From assembly GCA_036677685.1 (NCBI GenBank), contig JAVBWA010000019.1, positions 82,291-146,290 on the forward strand: a DNA stretch of 64,000 nucleotides, read 5' to 3'. This stretch comes from JAQUBU01 sp036677685. GTDB taxonomy: Bacteria; Bacillota; Syntrophomonadia; Syntrophomonadales; Syntrophomonadaceae. A program made the translations under genes and the position numbers. Under the pieces are notes generated by a model. The model made no database searches, had not been told where the DNA came from, and saw only the letters and a program-made list of their open reading frames with translations. Positions 36,588 to 45,520 of this stretch are shown here, one piece after another (positions within the stretch are counted from its first letter, which is position 1; each line of letters opens with the position of its first letter).

Positions 36588-38990
36588 TTAATCCTGATTT
36601 TTCAGGGCTTCCACAAGATCAAGCTGTTTCAATTTAGGTACAACCAGGGCAAAACCGGCCAGAATAAAAGCTATCGTTGAGCCGGCAACTATAAAATAGG
36701 TTTGGGGATATATAATGACCGGCATAGTATATAAATCGGTGCTTACCGCATCGATATACAAGGCTCCCAGCCAACGGCCCAGCGGCAAACCAATAACGAT
36801 ACCGGTTATGGCCTGAAGTGCGGTCTCTTTAAACAGCAGGCTTCCTATTTCCCGCCGGGTAAAACCAATTACCCTTAAAGAAGCCAATTCCTTTTTGCGC
36901 TCATTAAAGTTCATCAGAGACGAGTTATATATAATAGCCAGGCCGAGAATAGCGCCGAATAATATCATTACCCCTACAAAAAATATCATGCTGGCCATCA
37001 TTTTATTCCAATTGGCCTGTTCCTTGTCCCTGCTTACGACTGAACTTACCGCAGTCATTTTCTCCAGCCGGTCTTTAAATTGCTCTGTCTTTTCACTGTC
37101 GACCTTGAGCATTAGCGCATTGAACAGTTTGCTTTCGTCAAGCAAACGATTGGCAGTCTCCAAGGAAACGTATGACCCGCCGCCCATCAAGGCCTGGCTT
37201 ATCCCTGCTACTTGAAGCCGCGCCCGGTGGCTGGGGCCTATCCCCAGCTTGCTTTCAACGTATATCCAGTCTCCGGTTTGAACTCTGAGTTTCCGGGCGG
37301 TTCTTTCATTAAGTAAAACACCCTGTTCGGGAATCGTTAACTCTTCGCCGTTCACCGAATATATGCCCAATAGTTTCTCTCCTACCCTCAAGCCCTGCAG
37401 GCTGTCGTCTTCCTCCGGTATTCCCTCGTCATGATTGTTTAAACCGTTCAATACCTTTACCGGAACTTGCAGAGACGGTTCCATCTGTTCAATTTCTCCC
37501 CACTGCTGCCAGTACATTATTTCGCTCTGTTTAAGCGGGGCAGTAAAAGTTACCAGGAAATCATAACGGTTTTCCATGGAAAAGTGGCGCTCCATCATGT
37601 AATCGGTAGCATCACTGCTGAAAAAGGCCATAATTAAAATAATCACCGTACCTGCCACCCCCAGTACCGTGACGGCAAAACGAGTGCGGTTGCGAAACAT
37701 GGTTCTAAGGCTCATTCTCCAGGCACTGCTAAGAGAATTCCAAAAGAAGCTCCATTTTTCAAGAGCAATGCTTCCTCCCCTGGTCGGAGCCTGGGCCCGC
37801 ATGGCCTCGGCCGGCTGTATACCAAGAATTCCCCGGCAGGCCAGCAGGCCGGAACTGATACCCACCAATAGGGTGATAACTAGGCTATAGATGATGGCTG
37901 TACTATTAATACCACCAATCGTAGCCGGCAGGTTGAAAAACATGGCATACATTTGGGAAAATATAGAAGCCAGGTATATACCAAAAATACTGCCCAATAC
38001 TGAACCGATAAGCGATACACATACCGGGTAAGAAACAAAATGAATAACAATCCTGATATTGCTCAAACCCAGAGCTTTCATAACTCCTATTGAAGAACGC
38101 TGGGCTTTGATCATGCGGCCCAGCAGAAGAAACTGAATTCCCGCAGCGACCAGGAAAAAAATCAAGGGCAGAAAGCGGGAAGAAACCCGCAACCCTTCCA
38201 ACTCGCCTTTCAAAGTAACATGACTTAATTGTTTATCCCGGTTATAAGCGGCCAGGTTGCCGTACGGTTCGAGCATTTTTTCCGCTTGCGCTTTAACCTG
38301 TGCTTCATCGGCTCCGGGTGCCAGTTTAAGAAGTACCTGGTTGATCTGCCCCTGCATATTAAGAACCTGTTCAGCCTGCTGGTATGGCATCATTAGCACA
38401 CCAAACTCCTCAGGTTCGGGCATCAAGGAAGCGGCGTCCTTCATCAAATATATAAACTCCGGGCTGACTGCCGTTCCGACTACATTTAGGGTTAACTCGC
38501 GGTTCCCGGCTATAACCGTCAATCGTCCGCCCTGCTCCAGATGGTTGGCCTGTGCAAACTTGGGATCAACCAGCACTTCTATTCCCTGTCCGCCTTCCGG
38601 AGCAAACATCCGTCCACTGACCACCTGGATGTGATTCAATTCATTTTCCACCGGCAGGCTGTAGCTGGTTAATCTTAAGGTCCCGCGACCGCCATCCGGC
38701 TTAATAAAAGAGATATCCTTCTGAATTCGCCCACTGACTTTTACAACACCCGGTATATCAGCCAGTCTTTTGCTTTCAGCTTGCGGAGCTTTGACCACTT
38801 GTAAAAAATAGTCAGCAAATTCATTTTCCTGATAGAAAGACTGCTGAGAACGACTCAAATTCATATAAGCGGTAGTCATGGATATATAAATGAGCACGCC
38901 CAGCATAACTATGGAAACCAGAGCCAGAAATTGACCCCAGGTGCCCCTTACCATCCTTAACAAGCGTCGTTCCAGGACCTGCACTACCAT
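36588..38990 (-). CDS. FtsX/MacB-like ABC transporter permease
   Basis: 800 residues with two FtsX-type units. There is an N-terminal helix (FLALVSIVMLGVLIYISM), a large extracytoplasmic domain, and helix clusters near 275-390 and 680-790, with another helix near 440. Hydrophobic segments such as FLPLIFFLVAAGIQFLLLG and MIFFVGVMILFGAILGLAIIY are clear. Members export lipids, peptides or drugs, or transmit envelope signals. The gene overlaps the ATPase by 7 bp and precedes the adaptor gene by 146 bp. Confidence 0.88.
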   Translation of the reverse strand: MVVQVLERRLLRMVRGTWGQFLALVSIVMLGVLIYISMTTAYMNLSRSQQSFYQENEFADYFLQVVKAPQAESKRLADIPGVVKVSGRIQKDISFIKPDGGRGTLRLTSYSLPVENELNHIQVVSGRMFAPEGGQGIEVLVDPKFAQANHLEQGGRLTVIAGNRELTLNVVGTAVSPEFIYLMKDAASLMPEPEEFGVLMMPYQQAEQVLNMQGQINQVLLKLAPGADEAQVKAQAEKMLEPYGNLAAYNRDKQLSHVTLKGELEGLRVSSRFLPLIFFLVAAGIQFLLLGRMIKAQRSSIGVMKALGLSNIRIVIHFVSYPVCVSLIGSVLGSIFGIYLASIFSQMYAMFFNLPATIGGINSTAIIYSLVITLLVGISSGLLACRGILGIQPAEAMRAQAPTRGGSIALEKWSFFWNSLSSAWRMSLRTMFRNRTRFAVTVLGVAGTVIILIMAFFSSDATDYMMERHFSMENRYDFLVTFTAPLKQSEIMYWQQWGEIEQMEPSLQVPVKVLNGLNNHDEGIPEEDDSLQGLRVGEKLLGIYSVNGEELTIPEQGVLLNERTARKLRVQTGDWIYVESKLGIGPSHRARLQVAGISQALMGGGSYVSLETANRLLDESKLFNALMLKVDSEKTEQFKDRLEKMTAVSSVVSRDKEQANWNKMMASMIFFVGVMILFGAILGLAIIYNSSLMNFNERKKELASLRVIGFTRREIGSLLFKETALQAITGIVIGLPLGRWLGALYIDAVSTDLYTMPVIIYPQTYFIVAGSTIAFILAGFALVVPKLKQLDLVEALKNQD

Positions 38991-39694
38991 TCAATCCTTT
39001 CTGGAGGCAGGGGATTTTCGTTGGCAATGGTTTCAATTATAATACCGCTGCGCATACGTATAACCCGCTCCGCCATTCCGGCAATAGCCGTATTATGAGT
39101 TACAATAATCACCGTACTGCCAAACTCCTCTTTGACCTTTTCCAAAAGTTCCAGTATGCCTTTTCCGGTCTGGTAATCCAAAGCTCCAGTCGGTTCATCG
39201 CAAAGCAGAAGCCGCGGCTTCTTGACCAAAGCCCGGGCAATTGAAATCCGCTGCTGTTCGCCGCCGCTCAACTGAGCCGGAAAATGCCGGCTGCGCTCCA
39301 GCAGTCCTACCCCCCGGAGAGCTTCATCCAGCGGTAATGCATCATCGACGAGTTCGGAGGCCAGGGACACATTTTCAGCAGCCGTCAGGTCGGGAATCAG
39401 GTTGTAAAACTGAAATACAAAGCCGATTTCCCGGCGCCGGTACATGGTTAAATCCTGTTCATCGGCAGTGCTGAGTTCTTTCCCGTTAAAGAATATCTGA
39501 CCACTGCTGGGTTTATCCATCCCGCCCAGCAGGTTTAAAAGGGTACTCTTCCCGGAACCGCTGGGGCCCAATATGACCAGCAACTCTTGTTCAAAAATAT
39601 CCAGAGAGGTCTCCTTCAAGGCTTCAACGATAATCTCACCCATATGATATTGTTTACTTACGTTTTCCAATCGCATTAAAACCGGTTTTTCCAT
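38984..39694 (-). CDS. MacB/LolD-like ABC transporter ATPase
   Basis: 236 residues from ATG 39694 behind AAAGGAAAAT; the frame is open further upstream but lacks a site there. Walker A GPSGSGKST near 44-52, Q-loop FVFQFYNLIPDLTA, signature LSGGEQQR, Walker B LLLCDEPTGALD and the switch HNTAIAGMA. The short linker and Q-loop sequence are those of MacB/LolD/FtsE-type ATPases working with FtsX-like permeases, here the next gene. Confidence 0.92.
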   Translation of the reverse strand: MEKPVLMRLENVSKQYHMGEIIVEALKETSLDIFEQELLVILGPSGSGKSTLLNLLGGMDKPSSGQIFFNGKELSTADEQDLTMYRRREIGFVFQFYNLIPDLTAAENVSLASELVDDALPLDEALRGVGLLERSRHFPAQLSGGEQQRISIARALVKKPRLLLCDEPTGALDYQTGKGILELLEKVKEEFGSTVIIVTHNTAIAGMAERVIRMRSGIIIETIANENPLPPERIEW

Positions 39695-39749
39695 ATTATT
39701 TTCCTTTCCCCGTCGGCAAAATAAATAAGCTCCTAAAAATATCCGGCTT

Positions 39750-40391
39750 TTATTCCATGGGTATAATATTGGGTACGTGAAGCTCATCCACAAAAGATCT
39801 ATCTGTACAACCCAGCCCTTTTAAAAAGAAATCACTTATAAGCTTGATCCTGTTTTCAAACTGGGCTTGGTTCAGGGAGGAATCAAAGAGTAAATGAACA
39901 CCCTGCAGCCCTGCAATAAATATCAGGGTTGTTTCCTCAACATCCTGGATTTGAAAAACGCCCTCCTCATTGCCTTGGCTTATGATATCGTTCATCAACG
40001 GGAATAAAAACCCCATATTTTCTTTGACCAGTTGCGCGTGCATGTCCTGGTTATTTTCGCTGTGCAGGTAATTGGTTAAAGAAATGTTGTCGGCATATTT
40101 TTTAAGTGAATCGTCCCAAATCCGGTGCATTTTTTCCAAAGCACTCAAGCCCGGGATCTTCGCAATTTCGATCTGGGAAGCAAAATACTCACGGGCGTAC
40201 TCCTGTGCCACCGCATTGATTACATCGTCCTTGGACTTGAAATACCAGTAAAAAGTGCCCTGGGCAACTCCTACCGCCTTAACTATATCGCTTACGCTGG
40301 TAGCTTTTATGCCTTTGCCGTTAAAGAGCTTTTGGGCCGCCAGCACTATTTCACGGCGGCGTTCCTCGGGTGACAATTTATGGCGGGCCAA
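39750..40391 (-). CDS. TetR-family regulator of the efflux operon
   Basis: 213 residues from TTG 40391 with AAGGGGG upstream. N-terminal TetR HTH at about 10-58: REIVLAAQKLFNGKGIKATSVSDIVKAVGVAQGTFYWYFKSKDD (shown in part). The helical C-terminal domain should bind an inducer, perhaps an efflux substrate. It lies 55 bp before the ATPase gene in the same direction, and a perfect TetR-style palindrome sits in its own promoter, so the operon is probably autoregulated. Confidence 0.9.
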   Translation of the reverse strand: MARHKLSPEERRREIVLAAQKLFNGKGIKATSVSDIVKAVGVAQGTFYWYFKSKDDVINAVAQEYAREYFASQIEIAKIPGLSALEKMHRIWDDSLKKYADNISLTNYLHSENNQDMHAQLVKENMGFLFPLMNDIISQGNEEGVFQIQDVEETTLIFIAGLQGVHLLFDSSLNQAQFENRIKLISDFFLKGLGCTDRSFVDELHVPNIIPME

Positions 40392-40424
40392 TAATTTACC
40401 CCCTTGTGAAATTTCGTTTAATTG

Positions 40425-40477
40425 ATTGACTGTCAGTCAATTTATTTCATTTTATATCCATAAGAGAAATCATTCAA
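40425..40477 (-). promoter_or_regulatory. Promoter and TetR operator
   Basis: Minus-strand -35 TTGAAT (40472-40477), 17 bp, -10 TAAAAT (40449-40454). Directly downstream is a 17-bp perfect palindrome ATTGACTG-A-CAGTCAAT (40425-40441), a typical TetR-family operator placed to block transcription of the tetR-efflux operon. Confidence 0.75.
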
Positions 40478-40699
40478 CTGTTAATTTTAAGATAATTACC
40501 AGCTTTTGAACGATTTTTCAAGTTCAAGCCAACTTAAGGCAAGTATAAACTCGGACCTAAGGTCGGAGTCAAATAATTTTTTAGCCAGCCGAGCAAGCAG
40601 AGAGTCTCGTTCACTTTTAATAAAATTAATATAATTTTTGCTATATAAATTTGTTTATTTGTCTTTTAAGAGGCTATTATTTATTGCTTAATATAATAT
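40478..40699. other. Gene-free AT-rich region
   Basis: No gene found. Around 40546-40572 there is an imperfect hairpin (CTCGGACC, TAA, GGTCGGAG with a central mismatch). Nothing else stands out. Confidence 0.4.
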
Positions 40700-40706
40700 G
40701 AAAAAA

Positions 40707-40729
40707 TGGGGCTCCTTAGAGGAGCCCCA
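40707..40729 (-). terminator. Terminator of the mod operon
   Basis: GGGGCTCCT, loop TAG, AGGAGCCCC. On the minus strand it is followed by ATTTTTTC, so it ends leftward transcription from modABC, about 170 bp after the modC stop and beyond repeat R4. Confidence 0.8.
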
Positions 40730-40798
40730 AAAAAGAGAGTGAATATGAGAAAAAGTCAAAGGGGACAGAAACTTAAGCCTCCTTCAACATCTCATCGG

Positions 40799-40920
40799 TT
40801 TAAGCATCGGAAGAAACCGCTGCAACGAGGCGTGAGACATATTTATAATCAGTCCTTTCGCTTCATTCAAGGCACAAAAGGTAATGAAAAGAATTCTTTC
40901 AGTCTTTTCCCCTCGTTATA
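40799..40920 (+). repeat. Dispersed hairpin repeat, copy R4
   Basis: TTTAAGCATCGGAAGAAACC then CGCTGCAACGAGGCG; the usual hairpin strand GGAGCAGTTTCAACACA is deleted. It ends CCCCTCGTTATA. Its last 22 bp are the end of modC: the minus strand reads ATA-ACG-AGG-GGA-AAA-GAC-TGA, giving ITRGKD and stop. Confidence 0.85.
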
Positions 40921-41978
40921 AGAAAGAGATTTTCCGGCGGCAGGTACAGGTAATAGTTCTCACCTATTTTGAGTTCCTTATTTCGCAGACGGGGTACCCT
41001 GACCTCCAACTCCGGCTGCATGGCACCCGGGCTGAAATAACAAACCCGGGCTGAAATCTCATCATAAATCCTGTTCGGTGTCGCGGCAAAAGTGTTTTCT
41101 CCAGTACCTTCCGCTATTTTGATATTTTCAGATCTGATGCCAACCCCCACCCGCTGCCCTTTTAACAACGGATTAGGTTTTTGGCCGTTAATCCTAAATA
41201 ATCCATTAAACTCTGAAATATATACCATTGTATTATGGTCATCCGTTTCCTTGACCACAGCGTTATATATGTTTTTCACCCCGGTTAAACGAGCAACCCT
41301 GTTATTTACGGGCTGTTCAATTACGGCCCTTTTGTCTCCCCATTGGAGAACCCGGCCTGCTTCATATACAGCTATTTTCGAACTAAGTTTATAGGCTTCA
41401 GCCAGATTGTGTGTGACTAAAATCACATGCCCGGCAAAAAAATTTTGCAGATCCAATAACTCATCCTGGAGGCTCTCCTTAACAATCGAATCCAGGGCTG
41501 AGAAAGGCTCATCCAATAGCAAGACCTTGGGTTCCGTGGCCAGAGCACGGGCTATGGCTACCCTTTGCTGCTGCCCGCCCGATAAGTTTCCAGGATAACG
41601 CTGTCCGTATTCTCCAAGATGCATTTTCTGCAGCAGAGTGTTAACTTTCTCCCCTATCTCTTCTTTTCTCAACTGTTGAATACCAAAAGCGATGTTTTCA
41701 AAGACAGTCATATGAGGAAAAAGAGCATAGTTTTGGAAAACAAATCCCACTTCTCTTTGCCGGGGAGTAAGATTAACCGCATTCTTCGAGTCAAACAGCA
41801 TTTTATTATCAAGAACCACCTGACCTTCATCAGGCCTGCAAAGGCCCGCTATGCATTTTAAGGTCATAGTCTTGCCGCAACCGGAAGGCCCCACAATAGC
41901 AAGTATCTCATGGTCTACCGCAAAAGCTACATCCAAGCTGAATTCCGGCCAAACCTTCTTAAGCTTTATATTCAGCAT
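40899..41978 (-). CDS. modC: Molybdate/tungstate ABC transporter ATPase with TOBE domain
   Basis: 359 residues from ATG 41978 behind AAAGGAGGTGG. Walker A GPSGCGKT near 32-39, QNYALFPHMTVFENIAFG, signature NLSGGQQQRVA, Walker B LLLDEPFSALD. The C-terminal ~110 residues contain a TOBE/Mop-like oxyanion-binding segment, as in ModC. It overlaps modB by 20 bp. The last six residues and the stop come from repeat R4. The operon with modA and modB, near Mo/W cofactor genes, supports molybdate or tungstate as the substrate; which metal is open. Confidence 0.9.
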   Translation of the reverse strand: MLNIKLKKVWPEFSLDVAFAVDHEILAIVGPSGCGKTMTLKCIAGLCRPDEGQVVLDNKMLFDSKNAVNLTPRQREVGFVFQNYALFPHMTVFENIAFGIQQLRKEEIGEKVNTLLQKMHLGEYGQRYPGNLSGGQQQRVAIARALATEPKVLLLDEPFSALDSIVKESLQDELLDLQNFFAGHVILVTHNLAEAYKLSSKIAVYEAGRVLQWGDKRAVIEQPVNNRVARLTGVKNIYNAVVKETDDHNTMVYISEFNGLFRINGQKPNPLLKGQRVGVGIRSENIKIAEGTGENTFAATPNRIYDEISARVCYFSPGAMQPELEVRVPRLRNKELKIGENYYLYLPPENLFLITRGKD

Positions 41979-42684
41979 CGAACACCACCTCCTTTTTACC
42001 GCCAGCCAAGTTTCCACCTACTGAGTATTGCCGTCTTTTCCAATAATTCAAGGCTGCAATGCTGGCGAATGAGATCAGGAGAATAGCCAGTACCCAGTAT
42101 AATGCCTGGGTATTATGCCCGGCTTCAACCGCAAAATAAATAGCCAAGGGAATGGTTTGGGTTTTACCAGGAATATTCCCGGCCAGCATCAAGGTAGCAC
42201 CGAATTCCCCTAACGAACGGGCAAAAGCCAGAATGGTCCCGGCGGCAATTCCCGGCCAGGCCAAGGGTATGGTAATTTTATAAAAAACCTCCCATTCTGT
42301 GGCACCCAGAGTTCGGGCCGCATCTTCCATATTGGGCTGAATCTGTTCCAGAGCTGCCAGAGCAGCCTGATACATTAAAGGAAAGGCCACCACCGTTGAG
42401 GAAATTACCGTTGCCGACCAGGAAAATATTACATTACGATCAAAATGCATTAATACTTGTCCAATTGGTCCATTTCGTCCAAATAAGAATAATAGCCCAA
42501 AACCTACCACCGTGGGAGGTAATACCAAGGGCAGGATGAATATGGCATCAATTATGGTCTTGCCCCGGAAACTGCTGCCCGCCATCCAGCGAGCAGCAGC
42601 AATTCCCAGAGCAAAAGTAATTATTGTTGCCGTAGCAGCGGTTTTTAAGGAAATCCAAACCGGAATTAAATCTAGTTCATTCAT
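41959..42684 (-). CDS. modB: Molybdate/tungstate ABC transporter permease
   Basis: 241 residues with about five to six membrane helices. The BPD-transporter EAA-type loop is visible as EDAARTLGATEWEVFYKITIP, followed by the ModB signature RSLGEFGATLMLAGNIPGKT. It forms the channel with ModC and receives oxyanion from ModA. Its position between modA (227 bp upstream, across repeat R5) and modC (overlapping) defines the operon. Confidence 0.93.
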   Translation of the reverse strand: MNELDLIPVWISLKTAATATIITFALGIAAARWMAGSSFRGKTIIDAIFILPLVLPPTVVGFGLLFLFGRNGPIGQVLMHFDRNVIFSWSATVISSTVVAFPLMYQAALAALEQIQPNMEDAARTLGATEWEVFYKITIPLAWPGIAAGTILAFARSLGEFGATLMLAGNIPGKTQTIPLAIYFAVEAGHNTQALYWVLAILLISFASIAALNYWKRRQYSVGGNLAGGKKEVVFDAEYKA

Positions 42685-42732
42685 TTTTGTATTCCTTTAT
42701 CAGAATTTTGCTGAGACCCTCATACTACTTGC

Positions 42733-42924
42733 TTTAAGCATCTGAAGAAACTGCGGAGCAGTTTCAACACAATTTAATCATTCCCGAAGGGAATCAATAT
42801 AATTGGTCCCCGTAGGGGGCAACACACCCCTGCAACGAGATGGGGGATCAGATCCCGCCGCTTGTTACCTTAATAGTAACCCTAGCACTTAAAGAAGCGA
42901 AGGAATTATTTCTACTTCGTTATA
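42733..42924 (+). repeat. Dispersed hairpin repeat, copy R5 (long form) inside the mod operon
   Basis: TTTAAGCATCTGAAGAAAC, the hairpin GAAACTGC-GGA-GCAGTTTC, the 53-bp insertion shared with R2 (including ATTCCC-GAA-GGGAAT and CCCCGTAGGGG), CTGCAACGAG, and the end TACTTCGTTATA. The right end overlaps the modA stop: the minus strand reads ATA-ACG-AAG-TAG. Confidence 0.85.
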
Positions 42925-43988
42925 GTGCTAAAACCGTATTTTTCAAAGATAGCCTTGGCTTTTTCCCCGGACAAATACTCTAAAAAGGCCTTGGCGGCAT
43001 CGACCTGCTTACTGCTTTTTACCACCGCGACCGGATAAACTACAGGAGTATGGGTCCACTCTTCGGCAACTGCAACCACCTTAACCTTGTCGGATATTTT
43101 GGCATCAGTAGCATAAACAATTCCCGCTTCAGCATCGCCGCTCTCAACATATGCCAGTACCTGACGAACATTTTTAGCAAAGACCATTTTATCTTTTAGG
43201 GAATCCCACATTTTAATACTGGTCAAAACATCCTTGCCATATTGCCCGGCAGGCACTGATTCCGGTTCCCCAATAGCTATAACCTTGGCATTTTTAAGAT
43301 CATCAAAACCCTTGATCTTTTCGGAGTCTTTAGGAACCACCAGAACAATACCATTCTTTAAGAGATTTTTGTTGGTCTCATCAATAATCAATTTCTTGTC
43401 CTGCAGAGCTTTCATCTTACTGGTAGCCGCTGAAAAGAATACATCGGCAGGGGCTCCCTGTTCAATCTGCTGCTGCAGTGATCCTGATGACGCAAGATTT
43501 AAGGTTAGTTTGACATTTGGATACTCGTTCTCATATTGTTTTTCAATATCCTTCATTACATCAGTTAAACTGGAGGCTGCTGAGATAGTCAATTCAACTT
43601 GTACGGCGGGAGTATTCACCGCAGCGGGTGCAACCGGAGCTGGGGTCTGGACAGGCGCAGCAGGAGCGGGAGCATTGGCATTGCTTGCACTCAATGCCAA
43701 ATATTTGCCATATACATATCCGTTTTTGGCATCGGTACCCTTGACCTGATACCAGTCTCCGCTTTGCTTCACAATAGTCAGGGGTGTTCCATTGGCCAAG
43801 GATTTGTAAACGCCATAATTAGTACCCGGACCGGAACGAAGATTCAAGGCGGTTTTTACATTAACGGTGCACTGATCCCCGGCCTTCATTAATGTCGGGG
43901 CGGCAAAAGCCATTCCTGCTGCCATTAATATAAACAAACATGCTGTTATAATACTAACCAAGGTTTTTGATTTTCTATTAAAATGCAT
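42912..43988 (-). CDS. modA: Molybdate/tungstate-binding protein with N-terminal SH3b domain
   Basis: 358 residues. Signal peptide 1-29 (hydrophobic core, AFA cleavage site, no lipobox Cys). Residues about 35-98 form a bacterial SH3 domain (TALNLRSGPGTNYG, GDWYQVKG). A Pro/Ala linker runs about 103-128. The ModA domain follows from about 130: ISAASSLTDVM, SSGSLQQQIEQGAPADVFFSA and GEPESVPAGQYG. ModA captures molybdate or tungstate for ModBC. Gram-positive binding proteins are usually lipid-anchored; here the SH3b domain may instead hold it to peptidoglycan (inference). The last codons (ITK and stop) come from repeat R5. GGGAGGG precedes the ATG. Confidence 0.92.
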   Translation of the reverse strand: MHFNRKSKTLVSIITACLFILMAAGMAFAAPTLMKAGDQCTVNVKTALNLRSGPGTNYGVYKSLANGTPLTIVKQSGDWYQVKGTDAKNGYVYGKYLALSASNANAPAPAAPVQTPAPVAPAAVNTPAVQVELTISAASSLTDVMKDIEKQYENEYPNVKLTLNLASSGSLQQQIEQGAPADVFFSAATSKMKALQDKKLIIDETNKNLLKNGIVLVVPKDSEKIKGFDDLKNAKVIAIGEPESVPAGQYGKDVLTSIKMWDSLKDKMVFAKNVRQVLAYVESGDAEAGIVYATDAKISDKVKVVAVAEEWTHTPVVYPVAVVKSSKQVDAAKAFLEYLSGEKAKAIFEKYGFSTITK

Positions 43989-44279
43989 TAAATTACCCTC
44001 CCTATTTTGATGATTTCGTAAAGAGCAGGATTAAACATCGCAGCAATTAATGTACTAATATATTACGATTTGTAATAAACATCCCCCCATTAGCCCCAAA
44101 GCTGTCTTTAATCAAAAAATCTGCAACTATGTTTAATCCTCCTGCAATATCTCCACACAGGCAAACAATACTATACATAACTATACTCATTAACTTTTTT
44201 CTTATTTTATCAGACAAAACGCAACTAATTCATCGATATAAATTAATTTAACACAACATAACTTAACTAGGCAATAGTA
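43989..44279. promoter_or_regulatory. Divergent region between modA and its regulator
   Basis: It must hold the modA promoter and, with R6, the regulator promoter. Two copies of ACTATAC lie near 44171 and 44182, an 11-bp spacing that could be an operator half-site pair. No other structure stands out and no gene is seen. Confidence 0.4.
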
Positions 44280-44416
44280 TTTAAACATCCGAAGTAACTG
44301 CGGAACAGTTTAAACACACCGTTGCAACGAGGCGTGGGATTGAAACACGCTACCTGTTTTGTTGATAGGAATCATACCGCTCAAGGAAGCTAGGGACATC
44401 TTTTCGCCTCGTTGTA
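44280..44416 (+). repeat. Dispersed hairpin repeat, copy R6
   Basis: TTTAAACATCCGAAG, hairpin AACTGCGGAACAGTTT, CACCGTTGCAACGAGGCG, and the end CGCCTCGTTGTA. It is more diverged than the other copies. It lies 38 bp upstream of the regulator's start, the only copy in a promoter position. Confidence 0.8.
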
Positions 44417-44454
44417 TTTATGCTACAATCTGCATAAGCAGGGAGGTAATGAAG

Positions 44455-45420
44455 GTGAAAGAAGATAATTCGCTAACCCCCGAAGAAGTGGCCAGTATAT
44501 TAAAAATTACTAAACATACAGTTTATGAAATGGTGAAACGCGGTGAACTGCCAGCTTATCGCATCGGTCGTAAAATTCGTATTGAAGCGGCCGATCTTGA
44601 GGCCTATAAGCAGCACGGCAAGAAATTGGAGCAATTGCCTGAGCCCAGTAGCAAGGTCAACCAAACTACGGCGGAATTCCGTGCCCACCTGAGGCCTGCA
44701 GCCACGGCTCCTCCCCAGGGTTTAGTCATCTGCGGCCAGGATATACTTCTGGACATTCTGGCCCATCACTTGGAAGCGCATCCGCAGGGGTGCCGGGCTT
44801 TCCGTCATAATGTAGGGAGTTTTTTAGGTTTATCCTATATTTATCAAAACCGGGCGCAAATGGCCGCTATTCATCTCTGGGACGGAGACCGCGAAATATA
44901 CAACATTCCTTATGTGAGGCGACTGGTTCCGGGCATCCCAACCATAATTATTCACCTGGCTTTTCGTATGCAGGGCTTTTATGTCGCCAAAGGCAATCCC
45001 AAAAACATTCAAGGCTGGGATGATTTGAACCGTTCCGACCTGGTTTATATCAACCGTGAACCCGGCTGCGGTACCCGGGTGTTGTTGGATGAGCAGCTGC
45101 ATCGCCTGAAAATTGACCGGAATATAATAAACGGCTATGGAAACGAGGAATCGACTCATCTGGCCGTAGCCAGCAAGGTCGCCCGGGGACTGGCGGATTT
45201 CGCACTGGGCAATGAAAAGGCGGCTTTACAAGTTCGAGGTATTGATTTTATCCCGCTGCAAAAGGAGCGTTATGAACTGGTAATTCGCAAGGAGGATATG
45301 GAGCTTCCACCCTTCCAGGCGGTGCTTGAAATCCTGGCATCCAAGGCTTTCCAGGCTGAGCTTGAAGGCTTGGGAGATTACGATTTGAGTGAAACTGGGC
45401 GGATAGTTGTAGAAGTGTAA
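44455..45420 (+). CDS. HTH (excisionase-type) regulator with PBP-like molybdate-sensing domain
   Basis: 321 residues from GTG 44455, eight bases after GGGAGG. Residues about 5-55 are an excisionase/MerR-like helix-turn-helix (LTPEEVASILKITKHTVYEMVKRGELPAYRIGRK, shown in part across motifs EVASILKI and YRIGRK). From about 85 is a periplasmic-binding-protein-like domain (GQDILLDILAHHL, REPGCGTRVLLDEQL) of the type found in molybdenum regulators and cofactor-related proteins. Divergent from modABC, it is probably the oxyanion-responsive regulator of that operon. Confidence 0.85.
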   Translation: MKEDNSLTPEEVASILKITKHTVYEMVKRGELPAYRIGRKIRIEAADLEAYKQHGKKLEQLPEPSSKVNQTTAEFRAHLRPAATAPPQGLVICGQDILLDILAHHLEAHPQGCRAFRHNVGSFLGLSYIYQNRAQMAAIHLWDGDREIYNIPYVRRLVPGIPTIIIHLAFRMQGFYVAKGNPKNIQGWDDLNRSDLVYINREPGCGTRVLLDEQLHRLKIDRNIINGYGNEESTHLAVASKVARGLADFALGNEKAALQVRGIDFIPLQKERYELVIRKEDMELPPFQAVLEILASKAFQAELEGLGDYDLSETGRIVVEV

Positions 45421-45436
45421 GAGTCAAACAAGTCAC

Positions 45437-45502
45437 GCAAACAAGGGGACGGTTCTCCTGTCAGGAATAACTTCCTGACAGGAGAACCGTCCCCTTGTTT
45501 GC
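45437..45502. terminator. 31-bp perfect palindrome, bidirectional terminator
   Basis: Two 31-bp perfectly complementary arms (starting GCAAACAAGGGGACGG) with a 4-nt loop TAAC. It lies between the convergent regulator and corA genes. T-richness after the stem is modest on both strands, but position and strength fit termination. The core AAGGGGACGGTTCTCCTGTC-type motif looks like a recurrent Firmicutes repeat. Confidence 0.7.
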
Positions 45503-45520
45503 CTCTGGTGCTTTTTTGTC

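Noticed and set aside
43234..43749. 171-residue plus-strand ORF inside modA
   Set aside because: Antisense to the modA coding region, composition reflects the Ala/Pro linker, no ribosome binding site.
44359..44454. N-terminal extension of the molybdate regulator
   Set aside because: The frame is open through repeat R6 but the GGGAGG site and family N-terminus place the start at 44455.
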